The notes beneath the pieces were generated by a model that had not been told where the DNA came from, searched no databases, and saw nothing but the letters and a program-made list of their open reading frames with translations. Shown here in pieces: positions 36,433-49,100 of a stretch of 64,000 bases of DNA. The stretch is from Gavia stellata (taxonomy: Eukaryota; Chordata; Aves; Gaviiformes; Gaviidae): assembly GCF_030936135.1 (NCBI RefSeq), contig NC_082595.1, positions 20,597,930 to 20,661,929 of the forward strand. Reading direction: 5' to 3'. Both the position numbers and the translations under genes were made by a program. Numbering within the stretch: position 1 is the first letter of the stretch; each line of letters opens with the position of its first letter.

Positions 36433-37130
36433 GGCCGGTGCCGCCACCGCCGCCACCTCCCGCCCAACTGACCGGCCGCCCGCCCGGCGGGGTGGGGTGG
36501 AACGGGGCCCCGCCCCAACTCACCGCCTCCCGGGAGTCGTAGTCCCCGCGCGGGGCACGCCGGGAGTTGTCGTTCTCGGAGGGGTTGGCAGCGGCGGTGA
36601 GCGGCGCATGCGCTTTCCCCGCGAGCTCCTTCCCCACAGCACATGCGCAGACCCTCTGCGGTGCCGCGCGTGCGCCGCGTGCTGGCCGCCCCATCCTCTC
36701 GCTCGTCGGTGGCCGGTGGCGCGCTCCCGCCGGCGCAGCCATGTCCGCCGAGCAGGTGAGCAGCCTCTGCGAGCAGCTGGTGAAGGCGGTGACGGTGATC
36801 ATGGACCCGGCCTCCACGCAGCGCTACCGCCTGGAGGCGCTCAAGGTACCTGGCCGGGGAGGGGAGGCGGCGGGCTCCGGCCACGCGGGTGCCCCGTCCG
36901 CACGGCCCCGGGGTCCGTTCGGGCCCGGCGGGCGAGGTGGGGGGCGGGCCGGCCCCAGGCAGCCCCCGAGCAGCCCCCGAGGCGCTGGGAGTCGTCAGCA
37001 AGCGGGGGAAGGCGGCGGGGGCTGCGCCTGCGCGGCGCCCCCCCCCCCCCCCCGGCGTGCTCCCCGAGGGGTAGGGGTGGGGGCTGCCTCCCCCGCCCCG
37101 TTACCGGCCGCCGCGTGCCCGCCCCTGTGT
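35640..37130. promoter_or_regulatory. CpG-rich bidirectional promoter of POLH and XPO5
   Basis: Very high CpG density from POLH exon 3 through XPO5 intron 1. The two start codons (36432 minus, 36741 plus) are only 308 bases apart, so both promoters must share this interval. No TATA box seen. The head-to-head arrangement is the same as in human. Confidence 0.85.
36531..36570. promoter_or_regulatory. Two ZNF143/THAP11-like sites between POLH and XPO5
   Basis: CGGGAGTCGTAGTCC at 36531-36545 and CGGGAGTTGT at 36561-36570 both resemble the GGGARTTGTAGT core of ZNF143 sites in the same orientation, 30 bases apart and in the middle of the 308-base intergenic promoter. Confidence 0.5.
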
Positions 37131-40100
37131 TTTAACTGCGTGCGCGTGTCCCTGGTCCTTTCCCAGTTCTGCGAGGAGTTCAAGGAGAAGTGTCCCATCT
37201 GCGTGCCCTGCGGGCTGAAGCTGGCGGAGAAGACGCAGACGGCCATCGTGCGGCACTTCGGCCTGCAGATCCTGGAGCATGTGGTCAAGTAAGGCAGCTC
37301 GTCCCGCTGCCGTGCCGCCGCGCCGGGGAAGGGTGCCGGCCCGCTGCCATGCAGCTCCTGACGTGGGCTCTGCTCCCCTCCCGTTCCAGCCCCTCCCACT
37401 TCAGGGAGGCACTTTCGGGATGCAGAAAGTCTGTCTGTTCTGAGGACGGTTGCTGTCCTGCTCTCTTTCTTTCCCCTTCTGTAAAAGAAGGAGAGGAGAA
37501 AATGGCTTTCAGGCAGGTTGGGAAGGTTAATTCACCGAGCTCTAAGGCGCATTGACATCGCAAGATGGAAATAAGCACACAGGGTTATCAGTAGGTCTTT
37601 GCAGTCTTCTCTGTCATTAGCCACATGCTGACAAAGAGGCTTTGTATTAGTTCAGTTCTGAGATTCCTCTCTCTGCCGCCTCTACAGACCTGATGCTTTG
37701 TGCTTTTGCTGCTGCTTCTCGTGTCTGTTGACCTCAGTGCTGCATGCCTCTTTGCCAGCAGCAGTTTTAACTCAGCCTTTTTATTAAGGGATTGGGCACT
37801 GGCAGAGTCAGTGAGCTGTAGTGTCTCTCTAGTTTAGGTAAAGAAATGATGGTTCAGTGAGAATCAAGTCAGAGATCTTTATAAATGTTTTGACTTGGTG
37901 TCCTTTTTGTTTCTTTCTTTTTGTTTTCTAAACTCTTTTGAACAGGTTCCGCTGGAACAATATGCCTCGCCTAGAAAAAGTTTATCTAAAGAACAATGTC
38001 ATGGGCCTTATATCCAGTGTAAGTACCTTCTACCCCAGACTGTTCTCTGAAACATGATTCTCTCACTTGGAGATAGAAAGTTGGGAGCGAAAGGAAAAAA
38101 GACTCCAGTTAATTAGCACAGAGGACCTGAATTCAATTCTGCGTGTCATTACCTTCTTGCTGTGCATCCCTGGTTGTTCAGTGCTTTTCTCTTGTAGTCA
38201 GGTCAATAACCATGTCACCTCACACAGCAGGAAGTTGTGAGGCTTGTATAACACATATAAGGTACATTTTCTTTTCTTAGGAGGAAATTAAGGAAATATG
38301 GATGTTCTTATCCTTTGCAGGAATACTAAAGTCATTATCTTAGTCGTGTTTTCTCTATCATTGTGATTGCTCTTGTGACCAAGTGATCTTCTTTTGAGGA
38401 AAATACTTTTGGTTCCCAGAGTTCACTAGCTATGGGAGTTTGGGAGGGTGGGAGTGTCAGCCAAGGTAGCTGGGATGAAGAGCTGCCCAATCTTGTGTTT
38501 TGTTCTGTTGTTTTTATTTTGTGTGGTTTAGAATATTTGCAACCACTGTGATTCCCAAGTCAGAATTATAAATGTCTGATGTTTGCTGTCCGCCCCTCTT
38601 CTATCACAGGGAACTCAAAGTATTCTGGAGGAGGAAAGTCACATTAAGGATGTTCTGTCTCGCATTGTGGTGGAGATGATCAAGCGTGAATGGCCTCAGC
38701 ACTGGCCTGACATGCTAAAGGAGCTGGATACTCTCTCCAAGCAAGGGGTATGAAACACATCTGTCTGTTCTCTTCTGCTTGCTCATAGTATGGGTTTCAG
38801 TCTTCCATCATCCTGAGGAAAGCCTAACTCACTCATGGTCGGGTGAGACAGGCTGATGATGGACGCAAAAATCCCTGTAAGACTAAGTTATTCTAGGAGA
38901 TGATTTTAGCAGAGAGAGGGCCATCCTCCTGTCTTGTTTTCCCAAGGTGTGACTTATATCTTCATGCATGCTCGCTTTCTCTCTACATGTCTGAGCTAGC
39001 CTCTACGGATTTTAAGGTTTGAACTGTGCTGATGGAGTGTATTTCATTTTGGGACATCAGGAGACTCAGACGGAACTGGTGATGTTCATCCTCCTACGTT
39101 TGGCAGAGGATGTGGTGACTTTTCAAACTTTGCCTACCCAGCGGCGACGAGATATCCAGCAAACCCTCACCCAGAACATGGAGAAGATCTTCAGCTTCCT
39201 ACTAACTACGCTGCAGCAGAATGTCAACAAGTACAGACGCATGGTAAGAGTCTCCTTTCCTTGGGTTCAGTCAGTGTTGGAGGCATTTAGGAATTGGGAT
39301 ACAACTCACAAGTTGTTGGGGAAGCAAGTGCAGAAACTGCCTGAAATCTGTTGCTGTCGCTGTGAGGTAGGGATCTCCTGTGGCCTGGGAAGCCAGTGCT
39401 GATCAGAGAGACTGAACACACAAGGTTGGCAAGGGTTAGTGTTGATAGTTTCAATTTGCTAGTGTGATAGTTTAAATTTGCTTGAGTGGATGTGTGCCTC
39501 ATCCATACTGTTGGAATGCTCCACTGACACTAGGGGTGTATGGCTTAGCAAAATGAAGGTGTGGTTGTGGCAGAAGTGGGTAGATTTGGGGTAGTTTATG
39601 TAACACACAGCGGTAAAGAGATGCCATCCTGGGCTCGCATCTGCTCTCTTATGCTGCAGTGGTGTCTTTGTGGTGATGCACCAAAATGCATGAGTTCTTG
39701 ATGTCTTGGCATTGCATCTGGGCCTCTCTGGTCCTTTTCTCCAAGAGCTCAGGTCAGGAAGCCCTTTTTTGTCAAGTTGTGGTAAGGAATGCTCTTCCTT
39801 TTGTGTAAAGAGACTTCTTTCCTGAATTCTTACCTAGAGTCAGAGATGTGCAGGTTGGTTAAGATGGATGGTGAAGGCAAGTCTCTACCCCAGTCTGTTC
39901 CTGTGAGAAGGAAGTGGATTTGAGAGTGAAGCACAACTGAGAAACCAACCTAGAAATAAGTTGCTTAGGGGTATCTCTTGTTCTTTTTTTCTGTGAATTA
40001 AAATCCAGAGTTAGACTAAATGTGAAACTGGGAGGCAGTGAAGAACCCTCTCCTACCTGACTTTTGTTCGTTTTCCTGATGCACTGACAGGCTGAACAAA

Positions 40101-43100
40101 CCCACCTGTAGAGCACACAGTTCTCTGTGCAGTTCATTGTGGTGGGTGGGAGACCCTGGTGCATTCTGTAGTCTGGTTGAAATGCATTTCCAGGTAAGGT
40201 TTGAATTGCAGTGCTTGAGGCTCTGAAGTGTGGCTGCTTCTGCTAACGGTGGAATCTTTCTGATTGGCAAGGTTGGAGCACCCCAGGAACAAGAAGCCCT
40301 CACCACTCCACAGGTTAGCAGATCTTTGGGATGTTTGTGCACAGGGTAAATTCCGAGGGTTGGGTGTTCAGTTACCTGTCTGCACACTGAGACTGGGGGA
40401 GATGATGGACAGTTCCCTAAGACCATAATAATCTGCAGTGCTTATAAGTATGCAGTTCTGGTATGGTGGTTCAGTTGTTAAATGTTTGGGACACAACTAG
40501 ATTAAGTTAAAATCACTGCACTGAATGCATTGATGGACAGAGTTTCCAAACCAAAACCTTGCAGTGGAAAGAAATGCTTATGGTGTCTTTGCATCTGAAA
40601 AACAAATCAAACCTGAGTGTCTGAGGGACTCCTTTGCATTAGTCAAAAAGATGGTGCAAGTAGTGCATTGCTGCTCTTAAGTGTTCGGACCTGGGAGTCC
40701 GGCTGTAAGCTCTCGCCCCAGCTTTCTCTCCAGCTGCCTTTCTGACCACAGACAAATCACTTACCCTTTTCAGACATCAATCTCAGTACATAAAAGCCAC
40801 CAGCATCTTTCAGAGTCTGGCTTTTGGATGTAAGATACTTTAAAAGGTCAGAAATTTCTTCCCTGCAAGCTTCTATGAAGCACTGAAATGCCTTTCCTTC
40901 TTGTCCCCTGTGTCCCCCTGGTGCCTGCTGACTGGAGTGTCATCTTTTGGGTGAGAAGGAAATTGGGGCTTAACTTGCAATTCAAAGTCCTGTTGTCTTA
41001 CCTGCCAGGGTGCTGTGAAGGTGGTTATGATGGCTGCAGCAATGTCCTGAGCAGGAGACTGTGTTGCAGCCTTTGTCAGTAGGGAGCTGTTCTGTGAAGC
41101 TGACTCTGGCTGTGTTCTCGAGAATAAGTCTGTCCAGCAATGGCTGAGTGGAAGTGTGTGCTGTAGCTGCTTGCTTACCATCTATTGTTTTCTTTTTCAG
41201 AAGGCTGATCTGGCTCAGGAGCCGAAGGTGAGTGGAGCTATGTGCGAGTTAGTGCGTTAGTCATTCTTAAGACCAAGATTGCTTAGAACCAGGCTTCTCC
41301 CAGGCTTTGGAGTCTATTACCTGTAAGTCTCATTTATGGATGGCTTTTTTCACCCGTAATACAAATTCCTGGAGAAGAGAGAAGTGAGGCATAAGTGGAG
41401 AAATGCCCAGGCCTTAACTGACATCCTTAGTGTGGGGACTTGGACCCTTCTGCTGCCATCTCACTCTCAGGGCGGTTCCTGATACTGTTCTTCCAGGCAG
41501 TGGACGCCTTTAGGTGGGAATTGGTGTTTCTCTCTGACTCTGACCTCTTGCCTCCTCTCTGTTCACAGGCCCAGGCAAACTGCCGCGTGGGGATAGCAGC
41601 ACTCAATACCCTGGCTGGCTACATTGACTGGGTGGCACTGAGCCACATCACAGCAGACAACTGCAAGCTCTTGGAGATGTTGTGTCTGCTCCTAAATGAA
41701 CCTGAGCTCCAAGTAGGAGCAGCAGAGTGTCTCCTGATTGCTGTCAGCAGGAAAGTGAGTTCTTCCTCCTCAGCTTCTCTGGCTCCCCTTTGTTGTCCTC
41801 CTATTCTCCTATATAATTCTTCAGATTGAGCAATGATATCTTTGCCCTTTTATTTAAAAAACGAAATTCAAATTTGGCTGCTTATGTTAATGATATTTAG
41901 CATTAATGTCATGCCAGTACAATACATACAGCAACTGTTAGAACCCTTTCCAACTTCTGTGCTCGCCTCTTCTCACAGTTTTGAAGTTGGAGATCCCCAT
42001 TAACTTTTTTTCCCCACTTTCTACGACTGTGAAGTGGGAAATATTGTCACCAGCTGCATCATCTGACACCTCAGAGCAATGACAGCGGGATCTAAACAGA
42101 TGATTTGACCCATACATTCACAAACAGCTTAGTGTCAAGGCTGAGTGTTTTTCAGGTGCTGTTACGTAACTAGCCAGTCTGTAGTGAAGAAGAGTTAATG
42201 TCTCAGGATCAGTTTTTCAGTTTAAAGTTCCTGTGGTGGGATTGCTTAGGGAAATTTTTTGACATCAGGAACACCTTAGCTTTTTTGGCAAGTTTTTACT
42301 GAAATCATTTGTGGACTGTAAGCCCCTCCCCAGATGGAAGGACAGCCGGGGATCTCCTAATTTCACTTGCAGATGGGAATAAATAGTTATGTTCTAATCG
42401 AGGCATTTGGCTTATTTTACACATAGGGTAAGCTGGAGGATCGGAAGCCTCTGATGGTCTTGTTTGGAGATGTTGCCATGCACTACATTCTCTCTGCTGC
42501 CCAGTGAGTACCATCCTGCTGCTGTACTTTCACACAAAACTGCATACAAATGGCTTTATTGATGTGATTTGCAAAAGATATTGCTGCTCAACTGCAGAAA
42601 GCTGGGACTGGGTTAGAAGAGAAGAAAAGCACCATTTCTTTCGCAAAACTTGAAAAAATGCAAGTTTTATCAAATCGCATAATTGAAGGACAAAATGGTG
42701 TAAATATAACAGCTTCCCCAGCTTTCTCTTTTAGCCTGAAACTGATCAGGAGAGACTCTTCAGAGAGGCAATTTCAGAGGTTTTAGATGCCAGTAAAGCA
42801 GTGCTTCTTGGTAATAGCAAAGAAATCCCACTGTGATAAAATCAAATTGCTCTAGTCCTCTTTTTATCTACAAGATAGATAGCAGTGTGCCTGTTATCTA
42901 CAGCGTGAGTAACTGTGATCCTGTTTTTCCTTCTCCCCTCATTCCCAGGACAGCAGATGGAGAAGGCCTGGTGGAGAAGCACTATGTTTTCTTGAAGAGA
43001 CTTTGCCAAGTTTTGTGTGCATTGGGCAGCCAGCTATGTGCGTTGCTAGTAAGTCTCTACTTATACCAGCAGCAACCCTGGCAAGGCTAGTTTTTAGGGC

Positions 43101-46100
43101 TGGGTGTGAGGCAACTCTGATCTAAGGTAGGACCAGGGTTCTCTCTGCACATTTGGTAGCCGTAGGGTTCTCTGCCTGCGTTTGGTAGAGGCAGAAATGG
43201 CTGTGCTTACAAGTGGGATAACTGTATCCTGCCAAGTCACAGGAATGCAGAATGGAGGGACCCTGACTGATTCCTTCGGCTGTCATCAAAAATCATCTTC
43301 TGTAACCTCTGTAAAATGCTGAAGCTTTATTGAAAATTGGTCAAATTTCTTGCTGTCTACTGCTACAGAAAAACTACTCCAGGAAATTACTCCTGTTGGA
43401 AGCCTTTTAATTTTCCCTGTTAAAAATAACTCAAAGAGTATACTTGTTTGTTCTACCAAGATTCTGTCAAGTTGAAGGAAGAAACAGGTTTTTTTCCTGC
43501 TGTTCATCTTTCCAATGCTTTGTGTCAATGTTGAGATGAAGATGCACACTGATACTTTGCATGTCATGCTGGCTGCTGAATTCCTGCTCTCTCCATTCAG
43601 CACAGTGCTTCTACAGTAAGGAAGGCAGACTTGTTGAGAGATGCTGTTTGTGGCGAGACTGAGGCAGCCAGCCTGTGCAAGTGGTAGAGCAGAGTAAATT
43701 CTCACAGGGAAGTAAAGGAAAAAAAAAAAAAAAAACACCAAAAAAACCCACCCTTTGAGAATTTTTCCCTAAAAAGAATGGACATCAAACAGAGGGTGTG
43801 TTATTACTTTCAGTGACTTCACTTGCTGTTAGGCAGTGGGAGCTGTTAGTCCGTAATGAAGTAATGAGATGGGGATTTGAGTCCTCTCATCAGTATTCAC
43901 TCGGGAGAGGCAGCACTTAGCTGTACGGCTCCAGAACAGGGATCTTGAGGGCACCAGGTCATATTACGGTTCACTAACCAGGAGCAGCAAAACCTTGAAT
44001 TTATGGCTCTGGGTAAAACTTATTTTCCTGACAAACTTCCCAGAAAGTTATTGATAAGAGATATCCATACATTAAATACAGTAAACATTTGGAGGAATGG
44101 GAGTGAAATCATCTGGGTGTATTTGCTTGTGAAATTCCGCAGTCTGCAGTTGAGAATTGCTCCACCTTGGTACTGCTGGGTGGGCTTGACCCAACAGGAG
44201 TAAAATTGTGACTCATGGCAGTAGCCCCAGCGGCTATGAATTTGGTTTTAACAGAACTCTAGTATCTGAGAAGTCACCTTTTTCTCTTGAATGAGGGTGA
44301 TGCTGTCTCCAGCGCCCCCAGGCTGGTCAGCAGAATTTGCTACTCCTCAGGCTATACTGCTTTCAGGAAAAATCGCAGTTCAGTGTTTTTCTCTCTGCTC
44401 CTTTACAGTCTGTGGCCTTGGATGTAGTGCTCCTACTTTACCCAGAGACATACTGCTTGCGAGCCCAGCGTGACATATAGTTAGTATTTTGTCTGATATT
44501 GTTTGTCTTCCTAACAGGGCTCAGATTCTGATGTGGAAACGCCAGTCAACTTTGGAAAATACCTTGACTCGTTTTTAGCCTTCACAACCCACCCCAGCCA
44601 GGTATGTAAAGGGCTGAAAGTCTCATATATGTCTATGTAAGAATGTGTGAATGCATAACTGAACTAACCTATAGAAGACTGCAGAACTTCAGCTGTCAAA
44701 TATTGCTTTCCAGGCTCTCCATTTCAGCTGAAGACCTGGAAGGCAGAGTGGTTTCACCTTCATTACCACTCTGTTAGGAACAGTGCCTGAGGTGCTGAGT
44801 AGAAAGCGTAGAATTTGCAATCATCCCTATTATTTACTTTGAGATTTTTGGTGTTCTGGAAGTTCGGGTTGAGCCAGCGAGGTGCCTTGGACTCAGCCGA
44901 ATAGTCAGTGTAATTTGCTATTGCCTTCTGATAGTAACACTTAATGTTGTTAGCAGTGGAGATTCCAGAACTGAAATCCTTCTTTGTTCCCTCTTCTCCC
45001 CCCAGTTTCTGCGCTCTTCCACTCAGATCACGTGGGGAGCCCTCTTTCGGCATGAAGTTCTGTCTCGCGACCCCTTGTTGCTGGCTATGATTCCCAAGTA
45101 TCTCCGTGCATCTATGACCAACCTAGTGAAGGTACATGCGAACTGTGGCCAAATAGGTGTGAGAAGGTGCCTAGGTGAACATGACCTGTGGATCATGGGG
45201 GAGAAACTACATTTTTATTATGTCTTGCCACAGACATGATCTCCAGGCCACTGAGCAAACAACATTTTACTGTCTGCTCCTTGCCTTCAGTCTTCATCTC
45301 TTTGAAGCTGGTTTTAGCTGTGATGGGTGACTTCTCATCCTTCCTGACCTTGTCCGCTTTGTCTCCAGGTGGGTTTTCCCTCTAAAACAGACAGTGCCAG
45401 TTGTGAATACTCCCGCTTTGATTTTGACAGTGATGAGGACTTCAATGCCTTCTTCAACTGTAAGTTGCCATCACCCTGTGTGGAAGCTGTTGTCTGTGCT
45501 TTTCGTCTTACTTTCAGTTGCTGGCAGAGCTTGGAGCCTATCGTGTTGGCTGGGCAGTTTCCACTTGTGTCTTGACTCTTTCAGCCTGGATCACAGAATA
45601 AAACTAACTTAGGATTTTCCTGTGGCAGATCAGGCATTTAATTTTACTTACTCTTTGATACTATTTTGCTTGCTGGCCAGGTAGGTGGCCTAGTAGCATT
45701 TGCTGCCTAGTGTCAGAGAAAATGTGGAAATTGAAAGGAAATGAAACAGCCTGGAGTCCTGCTCAGGTTGGGAGAGGAAGGCAGATTATAAAAGACTTTA
45801 AATGTCATTCCAGAAAGGAAATCTGTCTTGGCCCTGCTAAGCTTCTGGTTAAGTACCAATAGCTAGACTTGAGCAATTAAAATAGCCAGATATGATCATG
45901 ATCTTAAACCAGCAAATGGGGAACACTGGGTATTAGTAGTTTTAATTTTTTTCTTTCTTTTTGAATGTTACTTCCCAAAACTGAGGTTGGTTCTCACTGG
46001 CTGGTATAGTTTGGTACTCACTTGGTGGCATGGAGGATGTGCTTAATAAATTACTTAAATTCTTACTTTTTACATTTATGTTTGAAGATTTTGAGTGTTG

Positions 46101-49100
46101 CAATTTTTCCTGCTTAGTTTATTTGTTGCTTATTGTAATAAATCTATTTGGGTGGAAATCAAAAAGTAGCTAAATGCATAAAGCCAGAATTCGAAATAAT
46201 TTTTGGGAGTTAAATGATATTGAAGGTATACATATATAAAAAAATAAAACTGATTTGAAACACAAAATAAAATTACTTGGTAAAACAACTTTTTTTAAAA
46301 AATGCAAGTTGCATCTGTAGTCAGCAGAGAAGATTCTTTTGTGTGGTCATGTATTGGAATATTTTGGAACAAAGGAAATTCCTTTTTCTGTGCTTTTCAT
46401 AACTTTTTGAAATTGAAAACAAGACTTCTTTGGGTTTTTTGAGTTTGCATTAGCTTGTCAGCCTAGAATCTGAACTGGGTTAAGTTGAATAATCTAGAAA
46501 AAGTGTGTTTAGCTGAAGGAAGTGGTAGTTATCTAATGCTGTTTTTCTATCTTGGTATCTCAATGTGCATTGTAAGCAGCAAACATGTATAGTTTAAAGA
46601 ATTTTTTAAATGAAAAATAGAGGCTTAATCATAGTAAATCTGGGTTTAGCATAGATTTCCATAATTCATACTGCATTTTAATTGCCCTTCTTTTTATGTT
46701 AATCCGTCATTTTTTAGTCTGTTTAAATTGCTTCCAAAAATTGCCCATCCTGTTACACCTAGTTTACTGACTGTGTATGTGAGCTTACTATACAGCTATT
46801 TCCAGAGCAACAGTCCATAATCTTCCCAGGTCTGCAAAGCTTCAGGTGAGCTTTGGGGAAGGGAGCGTTTGTAGCATCAGCGTGTTGCATGGTATCTTTA
46901 TTTCTCACTGCAGCTTTCCGAGCCCAGCAAGGGGAGGTGATGAGGATGGCTTGTCGTCTGGACCCTCGAACTGGCTTCCAAATGGCTGGTGAATGGCTGA
47001 AGTACCAGCTCACAGCTCCTGTTGATACTGGACCCATGAACTGTAAGTTACCCGAAAAAAAATAGGGATATAGAATTTCTTTTTTATTCACACCAATAAG
47101 AAACTTCTTTGCCTTTTTGTTAATTTTTCTTTTTTTTAAGGGGGAGCCAAGACTCAACACTAGGCTTTCAGGCTTTTAAGGTCTTTGCAAATTAAAAGCA
47201 AAATCAAGTCAAACGCACTCCACCCCAAATTTAGCCCTTTGCAGTCTACCTATGGAATAGCTAACATAAAGCCCTTGGCTCCTCTTTTCCCTCCCACAAA
47301 TCTCTCTGCAAAACAGATGCAGCTGTCCCTCTGATACAATTTTAGAATTATTTGGGCCTTGTTATCTCTGTAACGTACTATTTTTGTCCAGGGAAGTTCT
47401 GCCTGTCTGGCAAATCCCTCTGTCAGTTACCTTGCTTTCCTCCTGTGAAGGAAGGCCACTTGATGCTCTGCAAAGTCACACTGAGGACAGTCTTGCCTGC
47501 AGTGCTGAGTCTGGGCACGTGGTCTCCCTCTTTTCCCTTCTGTGATTTGTTGGCGTTTCTCCCTATAGTATTCCAAAGGTCAGACTTATGTCTCATGAGC
47601 CTTCACTTGTGTGAGGCAAATCATACACTAGTACCTTAATTGTTCCTGGTGCACCCCTGCCAGGCATCTGCAGGGAGAGGTGTGTGAGTGCTAAGATGTT
47701 GCAGTGCGGGAGCTTATCAGCCTGGTGGTGTGCATGCGGGGATGAGCGTGGTGAGAGCTCCAGTGTTCTCTTCCTTTCAGCTAAGACAGGGGAAGGTCTC
47801 TGCTCCATCTTCTCTCCATCCTTTGTGCAGTGGGATGCCATGACCTTCTTCTCAGAGAGCGTCATCAGCCAGATGTTTCGAACCCTGGATAAAGACGTAT
47901 GTGTACCTGATGCTCTTGCCTGCTCTCCTGGCTTGTTCTGGGTTGACATGAGTGGGTTTTTTCAGCTATGTTATCCTTGAAAAGTTTGTAGTAACCAGTT
48001 ACCTCCATGCAAAAACCCAGATTGTTTGGTGAGTGATTCTCATGAGGAGTAGTGACCCTTTTTTTTTTACATGGGACCAAGCTCATACTGGCTTACTCTG
48101 TCAGGCATGTCTTGGTTCTGGACTCTATGCCATGAGAAGTCACAGGAGAGCGCTCAGGTGGCATGCTTTGACATAATGCCTTGCTAGAGGAGAAGAGAAC
48201 TGCTTAAGTGCAAATTTCCTAAGTTTATTCTTTTTAATCATCCCCTGAATAGGTTTTATTTTATTTTATTTTTAACTTTTAACTAAATGAGAGAAACTCA
48301 TGCTCAGGGAGTAGAAGATCACAAGCAATTTCTCTCTTTTTGTTCAACAGCAGGCAAATCAGAAGGAAAGCATTTTTTTGTGTCTGATGTAGACCGACTT
48401 GATTTTTTTTTAGGTTAGGCTGCTCATGCACTTTAGTTCATCATTCTAATCACAGTAAAATAATTATATGGGTTGATATAGTTGGTTAAGCATGGAATCT
48501 ATGGAACAGAGTCAAGAGGAGAATTGGGAGCCAAACTGAGAGAGGAAAATTGCCTTTCCCAGAGGTGCAAGCCATAGTATGGGGACTTGAAACTGACATC
48601 TCAAGACTGCCCTACCAACAATGGCAATGCTGCTGTCCTTCTTCCCTCAGCAAGTGCACATAGCATGCAGTTAAACTGAGATTTCTACTGCTTTTCTTTC
48701 TGCTTTGAGAACAGCTGTGTTCAGCTGAGAGGCCTGATATGATAGCAGCAGCTCCATGGCCTAGCTGTAGGAGTTGTAGGATGTGTGCTACAGGCTGAAG
48801 TACTGAGTGTTGCCTCCTTTTTTCTTTCCTTTTGCTTTCCCTTTACTGCCTCTGTAGGAAATCCCGGTGAATGATGGCATAGATCTGCTGCAGCTTGTCC
48901 TTAATTTTGAAACAAAGGATCCTCTCATCCTGTCCTGTGTGCTCACCAATGTCTCTGCTCTCTTCCCATTTGTCACTTACCGACCAGAATACCTACCGCA
49001 AGTACTTTCCAAGGTAGGTACTTGCAGACCATGCTAAAATCAAGTAGGCTTTTTGTGGTGCAAGGCCCTTGTACTAAACTCCAGGAGGTCATCCTCTTGG

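Noticed and set aside
36467-36522. Possible noncoding POLH exon with donor GTGAGTTGGGG at about 36522 and acceptor near 36467
   Set aside because: The implied intron would be only about 55 bases; human POLH has a noncoding first exon, but I cannot place one here with confidence.
35991-37292. Open frames of 240-336 codons around the POLH/XPO5 promoter
   Set aside because: Shadows of the real exons in the CpG island; only the POLH exons 1-3 and XPO5 exons 1-2 frames match known proteins.
38853-38940. C-box-like TGATGAT in an XPO5 intron as a possible C/D snoRNA
   Set aside because: No matching D box or terminal stem at a suitable distance.
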